Shown: piece by piece, positions 41,906 to 52,632 of the stretch
Position numbering within the stretch: the stretch's first letter is position 1
Layout of the letters: each line of letters opens with the position of its first letter
Assembly: GCF_000375525.1 (NCBI RefSeq)
Contig: NZ_AQXC01000006.1
Location: 62,001 to 126,000 of the forward strand
From: Corynebacterium propinquum DSM 44285
GTDB taxonomy: Bacteria; Actinomycetota; Actinomycetes; Mycobacteriales; Mycobacteriaceae
DNA length: 64,000 nt
Direction: 5' to 3'
Program-made: the position numbers and the translations under genes
The notes under the pieces: model-generated
Databases searched by the model: none
What the model saw: only the letters and a program-made list of their open reading frames with translations
Told to the model about the DNA's origin: nothing

Positions 41906-43659
41906 TAGGAATCGCCTCCCTTGCCGGATGTACGGGACGGTGTAGCAGACTCTGTGCGTTCTTCAGACTCTGTGTCTTCTGCAGACTCTTCCCGACGATC
42001 CTCACCGTCGTCGAGCCGCTCGAGTTTCAGGTTGCGCGTCGGCTCGCTCGGATCGGTGCCTAATACCGCGGTGCGGTAAATATTGACGTCTTGGGTGGAA
42101 TTGGCTGCACGGTCGGTGATGCTGGCGATGGGGCCAGCCACGACGCTGATCGCGCTGGATGCGAGCACCAGCATCGCGGTGGCTGCGATCATGCCAAAAG
42201 GCGTGCGTCCGACGGATTCCCGCTCAGAGAACTCCACTTCCTGGGTGATATCCGCCAAAGGGGCGGGCCGGGCGATGGCCATGTTGCCTTCCGGGGCATC
42301 TTTCCGGTCGCGGAGGAAGCCCTTGGACCAGACCATGACCATCACGTAGAGCGTCAGCAGCGAGGTCACCACGGCACCGCCGATCAGCACCCACGACATC
42401 CAGGTATTGGCCTCGGCACCAGCGTGGAAGAGCATGACTTTGCCCATGAAGCCGGAAAACGGTGGGATGCCGCCCAGGTTGAGCGCCGGGATGAGGTACA
42501 GCACGGCGATAATCGGTGCGGTATACATCAGTGATCCCAACCGGCGCAGCGACGACGTGCCCGCGTGGCGTTCGATCAGGCCAACGACCAGGAACAATGC
42601 GGTTTGTACCAGAATGTGGTGCACCATGTAGAAGATCGCACCGGATAGGCCTTGCGAGCTACCCAAGCCAATGCCGAAGATCATGAAACCGATGTGTGAG
42701 ACCAGCGTGAACGACAGCAAACGCTTGATATCGTTTTGCGCCATCGCGCCCAAGATACCGATGAGCATCGTGGCCAGGGCGACGAGCATCAGCAGCGCAT
42801 CCAAGCTGCCGTCGGTGAACACGGTGGTGCGCATGCGGATGATGGCGTAGACACCAACCTTGGTCAACAGGCCCGCGAACACGGCGGTGACCAGCGATGG
42901 GGCAGTGGGGTAGGCGTCGGGAAGCCAGGAATCCAGCGGGAAAACCGCGGCTTTAATACCGAAGGCGACCAGCAGCACGCCGAAAATCGCGGCCTGCGTG
43001 CCACCCGGAATATCTTCCATGCGCTGGCCAATCTGGGCCAGATTCACCGTGCCGACGGCCGCGTAGGTTACGGCAATGCCGAACAGGAACACCATGGAGC
43101 TGGCCATCGAGACCATCACATAACCCACACCGGCGCGAACGCGCGAGGGGGAAGCACCCAGCGTCATCAAGACATACGAGGCCACCAGGAAGATTTCGAA
43201 GCCGACGTACAGGTTGAACAAGTCACCTGCCAGGAATGACAAGTTCACGCCCATCGTCAGCAGCATGTACGACGGCAGGAAAACCGCGACGGGCTCATCC
43301 TTCGTGTCATCACGGATGCCCTGCGCGATAGCGAACCACATCACCGCAAACAAAATGATGGAGCTGACGAACAGCATCATCGTCGACAAGCGATCAGCAA
43401 CCAGAGTGATGCCCAGCGGGGCGTCCCAACCGCCGATTTGCAGGGTTTGGATGCCTTCGCCGTCGACGACGATGAGCATGGTGGCTGAGAGCACCGCGAG
43501 TGCCAACAGGGTGAAGAACACGAAGGCCCGCCGGACGTTGAGCATGCGGGGAAACAGCAGACACCCGGCCGCTGCAAGCGCGGGAAGGATCACCGGCAGC
43601 GGGATCAAAAAAGGCATGTATGGCAGTACTGCCTCGGTGAAGGGTTCTAGTCTAGTCAT
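41905..43659 (-). CDS. mrpD: Na+/H+ antiporter subunit MrpD
   Basis: A 584-residue subunit related to the NuoN/NuoM proton pumps, with about 14 TM helices and the conserved VFPLDSWLPDAYPTAPSLV and VSHIGFMIFGIGLG. I chose the ATG at 43659, which overlaps the end of mrpC by 8 bp, because MTRLEPFTEAVLPYMPFLIP is the natural N-terminus; an in-frame start 150 bp upstream would lie inside mrpC. A 90-residue polar, Glu-rich tail follows the last TM. Confidence 0.93.
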   Translation of the reverse strand: MTRLEPFTEAVLPYMPFLIPLPVILPALAAAGCLLFPRMLNVRRAFVFFTLLALAVLSATMLIVVDGEGIQTLQIGGWDAPLGITLVADRLSTMMLFVSSIILFAVMWFAIAQGIRDDTKDEPVAVFLPSYMLLTMGVNLSFLAGDLFNLYVGFEIFLVASYVLMTLGASPSRVRAGVGYVMVSMASSMVFLFGIAVTYAAVGTVNLAQIGQRMEDIPGGTQAAIFGVLLVAFGIKAAVFPLDSWLPDAYPTAPSLVTAVFAGLLTKVGVYAIIRMRTTVFTDGSLDALLMLVALATMLIGILGAMAQNDIKRLLSFTLVSHIGFMIFGIGLGSSQGLSGAIFYMVHHILVQTALFLVVGLIERHAGTSSLRRLGSLMYTAPIIAVLYLIPALNLGGIPPFSGFMGKVMLFHAGAEANTWMSWVLIGGAVVTSLLTLYVMVMVWSKGFLRDRKDAPEGNMAIARPAPLADITQEVEFSERESVGRTPFGMIAATAMLVLASSAISVVAGPIASITDRAANSTQDVNIYRTAVLGTDPSEPTRNLKLERLDDGEDRREESAEDTESEERTESATPSRTSGKGGDS

Positions 43660-44158
43660 CGGCGCCTTCCGTTCCTTTGGCGTCTTCGACGGGCTTTTCA
43701 AACGACTCTGGGCCGAAGCGGTCGCCTTCTTCGGTGGCGCGCCCGGTCTTCGGGTCGTCGGAGGCGTCGTGGTCTGGGCCGGCGGCAGCGTTGATCGGCC
43801 GGGCGGCAATTGCTGCGTCCTCGTGGTCGTCTTCGACGACGTCGGCAGAACGGTAGCGGTACTGGCGGTAGGCCAGGGAAAGCAAGAATGCCGTGAGAGC
43901 CATGGCGATTACGATGGCAGTCAGGATCATGGCTTGGGCCAGTGGATCAGCTTCCCGGTCCGGATAAAGCGAGGATTCGCTGCCGGTAATCGGTGGTGAT
44001 CCGGCGGGGCCGCCAGCTTGCAGAATCAGCAAATTGGCGGCGTTGCCGATCAGCAGCAAACCAAGCACAATTTTTGTGACCGCGCGGTCGAGCATCAGAT
44101 AAACCCCGGCGGCGAGCATCACCCCGGAGGCGAGTAGCAGAAACAGATTCGCTTCCAT
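43652..44158 (-). CDS. mrpC: Na+/H+ antiporter subunit MrpC
   Basis: A 168-residue NuoK-like subunit with three TM helices (MEANLFLLLASGVMLAAGVY, VLGLLLIGNAANLLIL, AMILTAIVIAMALTAFLL) and a polar acidic tail of about 60 residues. It overlaps mrpD by 8 bp and touches mrpA by 1 bp, so the three are coupled. Confidence 0.93.
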   Translation of the reverse strand: MEANLFLLLASGVMLAAGVYLMLDRAVTKIVLGLLLIGNAANLLILQAGGPAGSPPITGSESSLYPDREADPLAQAMILTAIVIAMALTAFLLSLAYRQYRYRSADVVEDDHEDAAIAARPINAAAGPDHDASDDPKTGRATEEGDRFGPESFEKPVEDAKGTEGADD

Positions 44159-47100
44159 TAGCTACGGCTCCTTTCTCCGGATTCTCCCGCGGTGGCGGCT
44201 GCTTGTTGTTGCTTGCGTTTGGCAGCCTTCTGCTCGTTTTTGCGTTGCTCGTTTTTACGCTGCAGGTTCTTGCGTTGCAAGTTTTTGGCGCGATCACGCG
44301 CGCGCTGCTTGCGCTCTTCTTCTTCCAGATCCAGCTGCGTGCCCAGGGAGGTGAGCACGTACATCGTCATGCCAATCACGATCAGGTACACCGCAGCATC
44401 GAAAATCAACGCCGAAGGCAAGGACACCGCACCGATGACGGGGATTTCCGCCGACGCATAGTACGACGTCAGCGGCGGATCGCCGAAGGCCATTGGTACC
44501 AGGGCCGAGCCGGTAGAAAGCAGCAGGCCGACGAAGAACAAGCGTGCGGGATCGACGGGCAGGGTTTCTTCCAATTCGGCGCGACCACCGGCAACATAGC
44601 GCAAGGACAGAGCCAGGGCAGCGACCAAGCCGCCAGCGAAGCCACCGCCGGGGGCGTTGTGGCCGGCGAAGAAGAAATACACCGACAGTGCCATCATCGA
44701 TGGGAAAAGCACGCGCGTGGCCACATCGACCATGATCGAGCGGTTTGCCGCACGTTCTGTTTCTACTTGGGCGGCCAGCCAGCGGCGCGAAACCGCCGTG
44801 AGGATTGGCCGACGGGAATGCCGGACAAATGAGTTGGTGCGGAAGACCAGCGATGCCACACCGAGTGAGGCGATGATCAGCACGATGGTTTCGCCCATCG
44901 TGTCCCAGGCGCGGAAGTCCACCAGGATCACATTCACGGTGTTCAAACCGTGCGAGATTTGTTCCGCGAGTGCTGGCATGGGCTCGGAAATCAATGGTGC
45001 CGTGCGCGCGTTCATCGCAAATAACGCGACCGTGACCACGGAAAACGCCACTGCGATGGACAGCCAGGCGCGGAAACGGTTGAACTGCGGGCTGCCGCGC
45101 CATTCCACATTGGTCGGCATCTTTCGTAGCACCAACATGAAAATGATCATCAGCACGGTTTCCACCAGCACCTGGGTCAAAGCCAGATCAGGTGCGCCGT
45201 ACATCGCAAAAATAAACGCCAAGAAGTAACCGGTGACACCGACCAAGATCACCGCCGACAGACGATTGTGCATGACGGTCGCGGCGATCGCGGCTGCAAT
45301 GATCGCTACCGCGGCCCCGGCTTGCCAGGGTGATTCACCCAGGCTCAGCCGGATATTCGTCCGGTCACCCAACAGCAGTGCCACCAGAGGCAACACGGTG
45401 AGGACGACGAAAATGACACCCAGGTTGTACTGCAACGAACCGCGCTGGGTGGAGGCCGTCAAACGCAGCGAAATCCGACGCAGTCGGTTCAGAATGGCGT
45501 AGTAGGCGTCGTTGGCATTACCTAGTGCGGGATATTCGAAATAGGCCTTCGCCAGGGCATGACGCTGCCAGTGGAAAAGACCACCGACGACCAGAATGCC
45601 GGCCGAAATTGCCAATGGCACAGTCCAGCCGTGCCACAGCGCCAGGTCCGTCGCGTGCGCGGCTGCTTCGCCATGTTCGCCATGGCCCGCGCCAGCTAGG
45701 TGCGCATACTTGGAATCCAGGTGTTGGTTAATGGCATTGGAGATGATGACGGGGCGCAGACCGAAGAAAATGGTCAACCCCACCAGGACTGCCGGTGGGG
45801 CCCAGAGCCGCACCGTGATTGGTTTCATCTGGGTGACTTCGTGGCATATGCCGCCACCAGTGGGGTGGGTGGGTTTTTTGCTGGCAAACGCACCATAAAT
45901 CACCCGGATGGAATAGGCGACCGTGAACACGGAGCCGACGACGATGAACACCAGCATCAATTGTCGTGGGGTGCCCACCAGGAGATCCTCGTGCAGCACG
46001 GCCTCCAGGGCCGCTTCCTTGGCAACGAATCCCAGCATCGGGATCACACCAGCCATGGAGGCCGCAGCCAGAATGGCGATGACTGCTAACAGGGGTTGTT
46101 TGCGGCCCAAACCGGAGAGATCGAAAATATCGCGGGTTCCGGTGGAATGGTCGATCGCGCCGACGACCATAAACAACGTGGCCTTAAACAGTGAGTGCGC
46201 AACGGTCAGCGCCAACCCTGCCAGCATGGCTTCGCGCGAACCGATGGCCACGACGGAGGTGATAAAACCGAGCTGGGAGACGGTGCCGTAGGCCAGAATC
46301 AGCTTCAGGTCGCGCTGCTTGAGCGCCATCCAACCGCCCAGCAGCATGGTGAACAATGCCAGCGGAATAATCAACGCGTGCCAGCTGGGCACCTGCGCAA
46401 AATCCGGTGCTAGGCGAGCAACCAAGTAAATACCGGCTTTCACCATCGCCGCAGAGTGCAAATATGCCGAGACCGGAGTCGGGGCAGCCATGGCGCCAGG
46501 CAACCAGAAGTGGAATGGGGCGATGGCGGATTTCGACAGCGCGCCGACGATGACCAGCACGATGGAAATACCGATATACGGCACTTCGTTGAGCTCTGCT
46601 GTGGCCGCGAAAGCGCTGAGTTCCGAGAACCGCCACGTGCCGGTGGTTTGTCCCAACAATACGATGCCCACCAGCATCGTCAGGCCGCCGAGTACGGTGA
46701 CCATCAAAGCTTGGCCCGCGGCACGTCGGGAAGAAGCCCGCTCGCCGTAGTAGGAAACCAGCAGGAAAGACAGAATCGAGGTGGCTTCCCAGAAGATATA
46801 CAGCAGCAGGAAGTTATCCGAGGCCACCAAGCCCATCATGACGGTGGCAAAGGCCATCATCTGGCCTGCGAACATGGCCAGGCGTCGCGTGGTGGACGTG
46901 AAATAGCCCCAGCAATACAGCATCACCAGCGCACCCACCCCGGTGATGATCAGCCCAAACAGCGCCGATAAGGCATCGATGCGCAAATCTATATACAGCT
47001 GAATTTCCGGCACCCAGGCCAAGGAATATTCCAGCGTGCCCTCGTCACTGAAGGTGCCGTCGACGAAATGCTGCAGCAACCAGAAAAAACTCACCGCGGG

Positions 47101-47199
47101 AACCACGGCGAGAAGGGCAAAGGCCGGGCGGCCCAACCAGCGGATCAGAAGCGGCGCCAGGATTGAGGCGCAGGCTAGGGAACCTAGCAGGATGAGCAC
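44158..47199 (-). CDS. mrpA: Na+/H+ antiporter subunit MrpA, fused to MrpB
   Basis: A 1013-residue protein. The N-terminal 500 residues are a NuoL-like channel (about 14 TM, with SAIAPFHFWLPGAMAAPTPV and HSLFKATLFMVVGAIDHSTG). DUF4040 and the MrpB part follow (FPSMMALSVYFFFAGHNAPGGGFAGGLVAALA), so no separate mrpB exists. The C-terminus is a basic Lys/Arg/Gln coil with ERKQRARDRAKNLQRKN-type repeats. Translation starts at GTG behind GGGAGG. Mrp complexes expel Na+ in exchange for H+. No copy of the genome-typical 11-mer occurs in this 3-kb gene. Confidence 0.94.
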   Translation of the reverse strand: MLILLGSLACASILAPLLIRWLGRPAFALLAVVPAVSFFWLLQHFVDGTFSDEGTLEYSLAWVPEIQLYIDLRIDALSALFGLIITGVGALVMLYCWGYFTSTTRRLAMFAGQMMAFATVMMGLVASDNFLLLYIFWEATSILSFLLVSYYGERASSRRAAGQALMVTVLGGLTMLVGIVLLGQTTGTWRFSELSAFAATAELNEVPYIGISIVLVIVGALSKSAIAPFHFWLPGAMAAPTPVSAYLHSAAMVKAGIYLVARLAPDFAQVPSWHALIIPLALFTMLLGGWMALKQRDLKLILAYGTVSQLGFITSVVAIGSREAMLAGLALTVAHSLFKATLFMVVGAIDHSTGTRDIFDLSGLGRKQPLLAVIAILAAASMAGVIPMLGFVAKEAALEAVLHEDLLVGTPRQLMLVFIVVGSVFTVAYSIRVIYGAFASKKPTHPTGGGICHEVTQMKPITVRLWAPPAVLVGLTIFFGLRPVIISNAINQHLDSKYAHLAGAGHGEHGEAAAHATDLALWHGWTVPLAISAGILVVGGLFHWQRHALAKAYFEYPALGNANDAYYAILNRLRRISLRLTASTQRGSLQYNLGVIFVVLTVLPLVALLLGDRTNIRLSLGESPWQAGAAVAIIAAAIAATVMHNRLSAVILVGVTGYFLAFIFAMYGAPDLALTQVLVETVLMIIFMLVLRKMPTNVEWRGSPQFNRFRAWLSIAVAFSVVTVALFAMNARTAPLISEPMPALAEQISHGLNTVNVILVDFRAWDTMGETIVLIIASLGVASLVFRTNSFVRHSRRPILTAVSRRWLAAQVETERAANRSIMVDVATRVLFPSMMALSVYFFFAGHNAPGGGFAGGLVAALALSLRYVAGGRAELEETLPVDPARLFFVGLLLSTGSALVPMAFGDPPLTSYYASAEIPVIGAVSLPSALIFDAAVYLIVIGMTMYVLTSLGTQLDLEEEERKQRARDRAKNLQRKNLQRKNEQRKNEQKAAKRKQQQAAATAGESGERSRS

Positions 47200-47249
47200 A
47201 ATTATTCCGCCTCCCGTTTATTGCGCGCGGGTTAAAGACTTTTTCAAGT

Positions 47250-48647
47250 CTAGCGGAAATGGAGACGCGTCAACAGCAGAGCTTCTGCCAGCGCCAAGCG
47301 CGCAATTTCTTCAGGATCCACAGATTCGTTACTCGAATGTATGGCCGAAGCCGATTCGGCTACCCCGTACAAGCCAAATTCGGCATCAGGGAATTTCTCC
47401 GCCAATTTCACCGTCAGCGGGATGGAGCCGCCGGTGCCGATCAACTCGGTCTCATGCTCATAGGCTTCTGCGATGCAGTCGCTGAGCACACCGAAAAGTG
47501 GGCCGGAGGTATCAGCAGCAAATGCCGGATTGGCAGAGGTGATTTCGACGTCGATGTGCGCGCCCCAGCTGATATTCGCGCGCAAATGTTCGGCAACTTT
47601 TTCTGCCGCGGCCGCCGTATCGACTCCTGGCGGTACCCGCAGGTTCAGCTGGGCCGAGGCGGTGGCTGGTACGGCGTTGATAGCTTCTTCGACTGGAGTG
47701 GAGCTAAAACCAGTAATGGTGACTGCCGGGCGGGCCCACACCAGATCAGCCATCTCATCATTGCGAGCACCGAGCATGTCGACGCCGTCGAGCAGGCCCG
47801 CGGCTTCTCGTGCTTCCTCGTCTTCGGCCGGGTAGGGGCTGCCTTCCCAGTTGCGGTGTTGCCCCAAACCGTCGACCGCAACTTGCCCGTCGTCGTCATG
47901 CAGCGTGGCCAGAACCCGCACCAGCGCGGCGACTGCATCCGGGGCCGCGCCGCCGAACTGTCCGGAATGCACCGGGGCCTCGAGCGTGTTCACGGTGACG
48001 GTCAACTGCCCGCCGCCGCGCAGGCTAGTGGTCAGCGTCGGCAAGCCTGCCTGGCCAGAGGCGGTATCGGCGATGCAGATCAGGTCGGCGTCAAAAAGCT
48101 CTGGGCGGTCGTCGACAAGATCGCGTAAACCCTGCCCGCCGCGTTCCTCGGAGCCCTCACAGACCAGGATGATGCCCGCATCGCAACCGCCGGTGGCATC
48201 GACCGCGCGGATAGCGGCCAGGTGCATCAGCACATTTCCCTTGCAGTCCGCAGACCCGCGCGCATACCAGCGACCCGCGCGCTCGGTGAGGATAAATGGA
48301 TCCGTTTCCCACTCGTCCGGGGTGGAAATATCGACGACGTCGTGGTGGCAATACAACAGCACCGTGGGGGCGTTGTTCTTGGCCGCGCGCTTGCCGACGA
48401 TCGCCGGGGAACCATCGCTGGTGGTGATGATCTCGGTAGTCAGCCCGCGTTCTACCATGAGATCGCGGATCATCGCGGCGGAACGGTCCATATCCTTGGC
48501 GTGCTCGTCGTTGAGCGCTAGCGATGGGATAGCGCACAGTTGTGCGAGGTCACCGAAGATGCGTTGGCGCTGGCCACCGATGTGGTGGCGCAGGGCGTGG
48601 GCGAGGTGGCCGTGGTTCGGGTTGGACGGATCGTGATAGCTGGACAC
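47250..48647 (-). CDS. M20-family dipeptidase, second copy
   Basis: A 465-residue M20 metallopeptidase. The di-zinc site residues are visible in LLYCHHDVVD and ARGSADCKGN, and EGSEERGGQGL carries the catalytic Glu pair. SGQFGGAAPDA marks the dimerisation (lid) domain. It starts with GTG. It is paralogous to the gene directly downstream on the plus coordinate. Substrate, probably dipeptides or acylated amino acids, is inferred. Two 11-mers lie inside in opposite orientation (48036, 48389). Confidence 0.88.
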   Translation of the reverse strand: MSSYHDPSNPNHGHLAHALRHHIGGQRQRIFGDLAQLCAIPSLALNDEHAKDMDRSAAMIRDLMVERGLTTEIITTSDGSPAIVGKRAAKNNAPTVLLYCHHDVVDISTPDEWETDPFILTERAGRWYARGSADCKGNVLMHLAAIRAVDATGGCDAGIILVCEGSEERGGQGLRDLVDDRPELFDADLICIADTASGQAGLPTLTTSLRGGGQLTVTVNTLEAPVHSGQFGGAAPDAVAALVRVLATLHDDDGQVAVDGLGQHRNWEGSPYPAEDEEAREAAGLLDGVDMLGARNDEMADLVWARPAVTITGFSSTPVEEAINAVPATASAQLNLRVPPGVDTAAAAEKVAEHLRANISWGAHIDVEITSANPAFAADTSGPLFGVLSDCIAEAYEHETELIGTGGSIPLTVKLAEKFPDAEFGLYGVAESASAIHSSNESVDPEEIARLALAEALLLTRLHFR

Positions 48648-48692
48648 GGTGCTAATCCTTGGGGTTGTCCGAGTGTTATACCGGGGCGTTGC

Positions 48693-50123
48693 TTATGAGT
48701 TACGCGTTTGCTCGCTCAGGCGAGTGATAAACAGCGCTTCGGTGGTGGCCAGGCGGATGATTTCTTCCGGATCCACGGATTCATCCGGCGAGTGGATGGT
48801 GGTTTGTGGCTCGCACAGCCCGTAGACGGCGATATCGGCATCCGGGTTGGCCTCGGCCAAAGCGGTGGTCAGCGGGATGGACGCGCCGTTGCCGGTATTG
48901 CGGACGTCCTTGCCGAAGGCGGTGGCCATGGCGGATTCGAAGGTTTCGAAGGCGGCGGAATCCGTGCTGGTGGAAAACGGGCTGAAGACATCTTCTGCCG
49001 TGACCTTGATGCGGGCGTCGAAAGGCACGGCATCGCGGATCTGCTGGGCAGCAGCCTCGACGACGTCCTGGGTATCCAGGTGGAAAGGCACGCGCAGGTT
49101 AACCACGGCTTCGGCGTGGTGGGTGACAGCATTAACGACGTCCGAGGTTGGCCGCGAGCTCAATGCCGTCACCGTTGCGGCAGGTCGGGACCACAACTGG
49201 GCAGCAATTTCCTCGTCGGTGCCCGTGCCGTGCAGGCCGACGCCGTCGAGCACGCCGGCATCGGAACGGAAAGTGGCTGCATCATAGCTAGCGCCATCCC
49301 AGTGCCACTTCGCATCGTCGGTGGGTTCGAAACCGCGGATGACGGTGTGGCCATTGTCGTCGAAAAGCGAGTTCAGCGCGCGCAGCAGCGCCAGGGTGGC
49401 ATCCGGGGCGACGCCGCCGAATAGGCCAGAGTGCACGGGTGCGCGCAGCGTGTCGACGGACACCTTCAGCTGGGCACCGCCGCGCAGGGCAGTGGTGATG
49501 GTTGGGGTGCCCGCGGCGACGTTGCCGCCATCGGCAATCAGCATGACGTCTGCCTGGAATAGTTCCGGTCGCTCTTTGATTAGTTTGTCCAGGCCGTCGC
49601 CGCCTTGTTCTTCCGAGCCTTCGACCAGCACGCGCAGGTTGATGCCCAGGTTATGCAGGCCGACGGTGTCGTCGACTGCGCGCAGACCGGCCAGGTGCAT
49701 CGCCAGCGAACCCTTGCAGTCCGCGGCGCCGCGGGCGTACCAACGGCCGTCGCGCTCGGTGAGGGTGAACGGATCTGCGGTCCACTCAGCTGGATCACCG
49801 GCCAGGACGACGTCGTAATGCGAATACAGCAGAACCGTCGGCGCGCCTTCAATCTTTGGGGTGGACGCCAGGTACGTCGTGGAACCGTCGGCGGTGGGAA
49901 TGGCGCTGACTTCGAGCCCGGCGTCGGCAAGCGCGGCATCCACCCAGTTACCAGCGTTGGTGTGTTCTTCTTTCAGCTCCGGGTTGTCCGGGAGGTATAC
50001 AGAATTAAAGGCAATGATCTCGGATAGCTGCGCAAAGATTTCTTCGTGCTGGCCGCGGATGTGCTCCTGCAGGGCGGCTTCGGTGCTTTTGCCGGTGCTG
50101 TTGGTGTTGCTCGTGCTATTCAT
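48693..50123 (-). CDS. M20-family dipeptidase, first copy
   Basis: A 476-residue M20 metallopeptidase with the same landmarks as its neighbour: LLYSHYDVVL, ARGAADCKGS, EGSEEQGGDGL and SGLFGGVAPDA. The pair looks like a tandem duplication that has diverged. The ATG at 50123 is preferred over a TTG at 50132. In corynebacteria such enzymes are annotated as dipeptidases. A 9-bp shorter alternative start does not change the domain. An 11-mer lies at 49922. Confidence 0.88.
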   Translation of the reverse strand: MNSTSNTNSTGKSTEAALQEHIRGQHEEIFAQLSEIIAFNSVYLPDNPELKEEHTNAGNWVDAALADAGLEVSAIPTADGSTTYLASTPKIEGAPTVLLYSHYDVVLAGDPAEWTADPFTLTERDGRWYARGAADCKGSLAMHLAGLRAVDDTVGLHNLGINLRVLVEGSEEQGGDGLDKLIKERPELFQADVMLIADGGNVAAGTPTITTALRGGAQLKVSVDTLRAPVHSGLFGGVAPDATLALLRALNSLFDDNGHTVIRGFEPTDDAKWHWDGASYDAATFRSDAGVLDGVGLHGTGTDEEIAAQLWSRPAATVTALSSRPTSDVVNAVTHHAEAVVNLRVPFHLDTQDVVEAAAQQIRDAVPFDARIKVTAEDVFSPFSTSTDSAAFETFESAMATAFGKDVRNTGNGASIPLTTALAEANPDADIAVYGLCEPQTTIHSPDESVDPEEIIRLATTEALFITRLSEQTRNS

Positions 50124-50169
50124 GACCGCCAACCTAGCAGGAATCGGCTAGCGAAACGCCGGGCATAAC

Positions 50170-50196
50170 CTTGCACTCACGGGGGCCGAGTGCCAG
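50170..50196. promoter_or_regulatory. Upstream, degenerate CIRCE (HrcA) operator
   Basis: CTTGCACTC-N9-GAGTGCCAG has exact CIRCE spacing. The inner halves GCACTC and GAGTGC are intact and the outer bases are degenerate. Confidence 0.7.
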
Positions 50197-50204
50197 AATG
50201 GTTG

Positions 50205-50231
50205 CTAGCACTTCCAGTAGTGGAGTGCTAA
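50205..50231. promoter_or_regulatory. CIRCE (HrcA) operator before groEL2
   Basis: CTAGCACTT-N9-GAGTGCTAA matches the CIRCE consensus TTAGCACTC-N9-GAGTGCTAA at 16 of 18 arm positions. It is 9 bp from the first site and 128 bp before the start codon. HrcA is not in this window. Confidence 0.88.
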
Positions 50232-50271
50232 ACCACTACTAAAAGACCTATCACGCAGGTGAGAATGGTGC

Positions 50272-50327
50272 ACACTCACGCCATTCGTGCCGTCGCGGGC
50301 GCCTGGCGTGATCATTACCGTGAGTGT
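50272..50327 (+). promoter_or_regulatory. Long-range inverted repeat in the groEL2 leader
   Basis: ACACTCACG (50272-50280) and CGTGAGTGT (50319-50327) are perfect complements spaced by 38 bp, just before the ribosome site AAAGGAG. It could fold in the mRNA or be a third protein site. Confidence 0.45.
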
Positions 50328-50356
50328 TGTCCTTCACCAATAAAAGGAGCACATAA

Positions 50357-52006
<1,650 letters not shown>

Positions 52007-52064
52007 ACATCCGCCGGTGTGTAACTCGCAGGCTGTGTCGCATGATGCAGTGAGTTGCTAACTG

Positions 52065-52103
52065 AAGCGCCGTTTCCCGGGTGATCGGGGATCGGCGCTT
52101 TTT
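52065..52103 (+). terminator. Terminator of groEL2
   Basis: AAGCGCCG (52065-52072) pairs with CGGCGCTT (52093-52100), with a G/C-rich loop, followed by TTTTT. Confidence 0.8.
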
Positions 52104-52191
52104 GCGTGCGTAAGGGGTGTGTTAAGGGGACTTAGGGGCTTGAGTAATCGGCCTGCGGGAGAGTGGCTGAGCATTCAAAGATGTGCGGAGC

Positions 52192-52233
52192 CGTGGATAA
52201 GCGGCCATGTATAAGCGACCGTGTATAAACGAC
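52192..52233. repeat. Three tandem 14-bp repeats with DnaA-box-like cores
   Basis: CGTGGATAAGCGGC, CATGTATAAGCGAC and CGTGTATAAACGAC follow in perfect register. On the minus strand they contain TTATCCACG, TTATACATG and TTATACACG, each close to the DnaA box TTATNCACA. They sit in the 626-bp gene-free stretch 52007-52632, which otherwise holds the groEL2 terminator, a GGTTAA-containing repeat pair (52434, 52451) and the porH promoter. Confidence 0.65.
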
Positions 52234-52523
52234 TATTGCTGCTTTCTAGGTCAAACCCATTCACCCATAAGAGGGTAAGACGCACAGGGCGGGGTTGGTT
52301 GCGAATGGGTGATGGTCGGAATTTTCCAAGCGGGGTTGTTCTGTGAGGTGCGGATTGTGGTTTGCTGAAAATCAGCTGCAACCACCCTGTGACCTGCAGG
52401 TTTATTTTGGTAAGCGTTCCCTATGGGGGCGGGTTAACCGTTAATTACTGGTTAAGGTTGGGTGGAAAGCAAAAGTGGTGGATATGCCATATTTTTTATA
52501 TTTAGCGAATTTGTCGTAGGTGC

Positions 52524-52552
52524 TTGACTTTTCTTCGAACTGTGTCACAATA
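52524..52552 (+). promoter_or_regulatory. Sigma-A promoter of the porH-porA operon
   Basis: TTGACT (52524-52529), 17 bp, then ACAATA (52547-52552). It is one of the best vegetative promoters in the window and fits very high expression of small porins. Confidence 0.65.
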
Positions 52553-52560
52553 AGACCCAG

Positions 52561-52576
52561 GACGCCCTGGGGCGTC
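52561..52576 (+). promoter_or_regulatory. 5'-end stem-loop of the porH message
   Basis: GACGCC-CTGG-GGCGTC is a perfect hairpin starting within about 10 bases of the expected transcription start. Such 5' hairpins often stabilise abundant mRNAs. Confidence 0.55.
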
Positions 52577-52613
52577 GGGAAATTGAACATCTACCCTGGG
52601 ATCGCCGGGGGAA

Positions 52614-52625
52614 TCCTCATGAGGA
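52614..52625 (+). promoter_or_regulatory. Palindrome overlapping the porH ribosome site
   Basis: TCCTCATGAGGA is a perfect 12-bp palindrome whose right half contains most of the Shine-Dalgarno AGGAG. It contains an ATG out of frame with porH. Confidence 0.5.
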
Positions 52626-52632
52626 GAAATTC

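Noticed and set aside
52139..52145. CTTGAGT, a HAIR half-site after groEL2
   Set aside because: The second half ACTCAAG is missing at the required 7-bp spacing.
52175..52381. A 68-codon leftward frame in the groEL2-porH gap
   Set aside because: No ribosome site or recognisable protein; the stretch is better explained by the 14-bp repeats and the porH upstream region.
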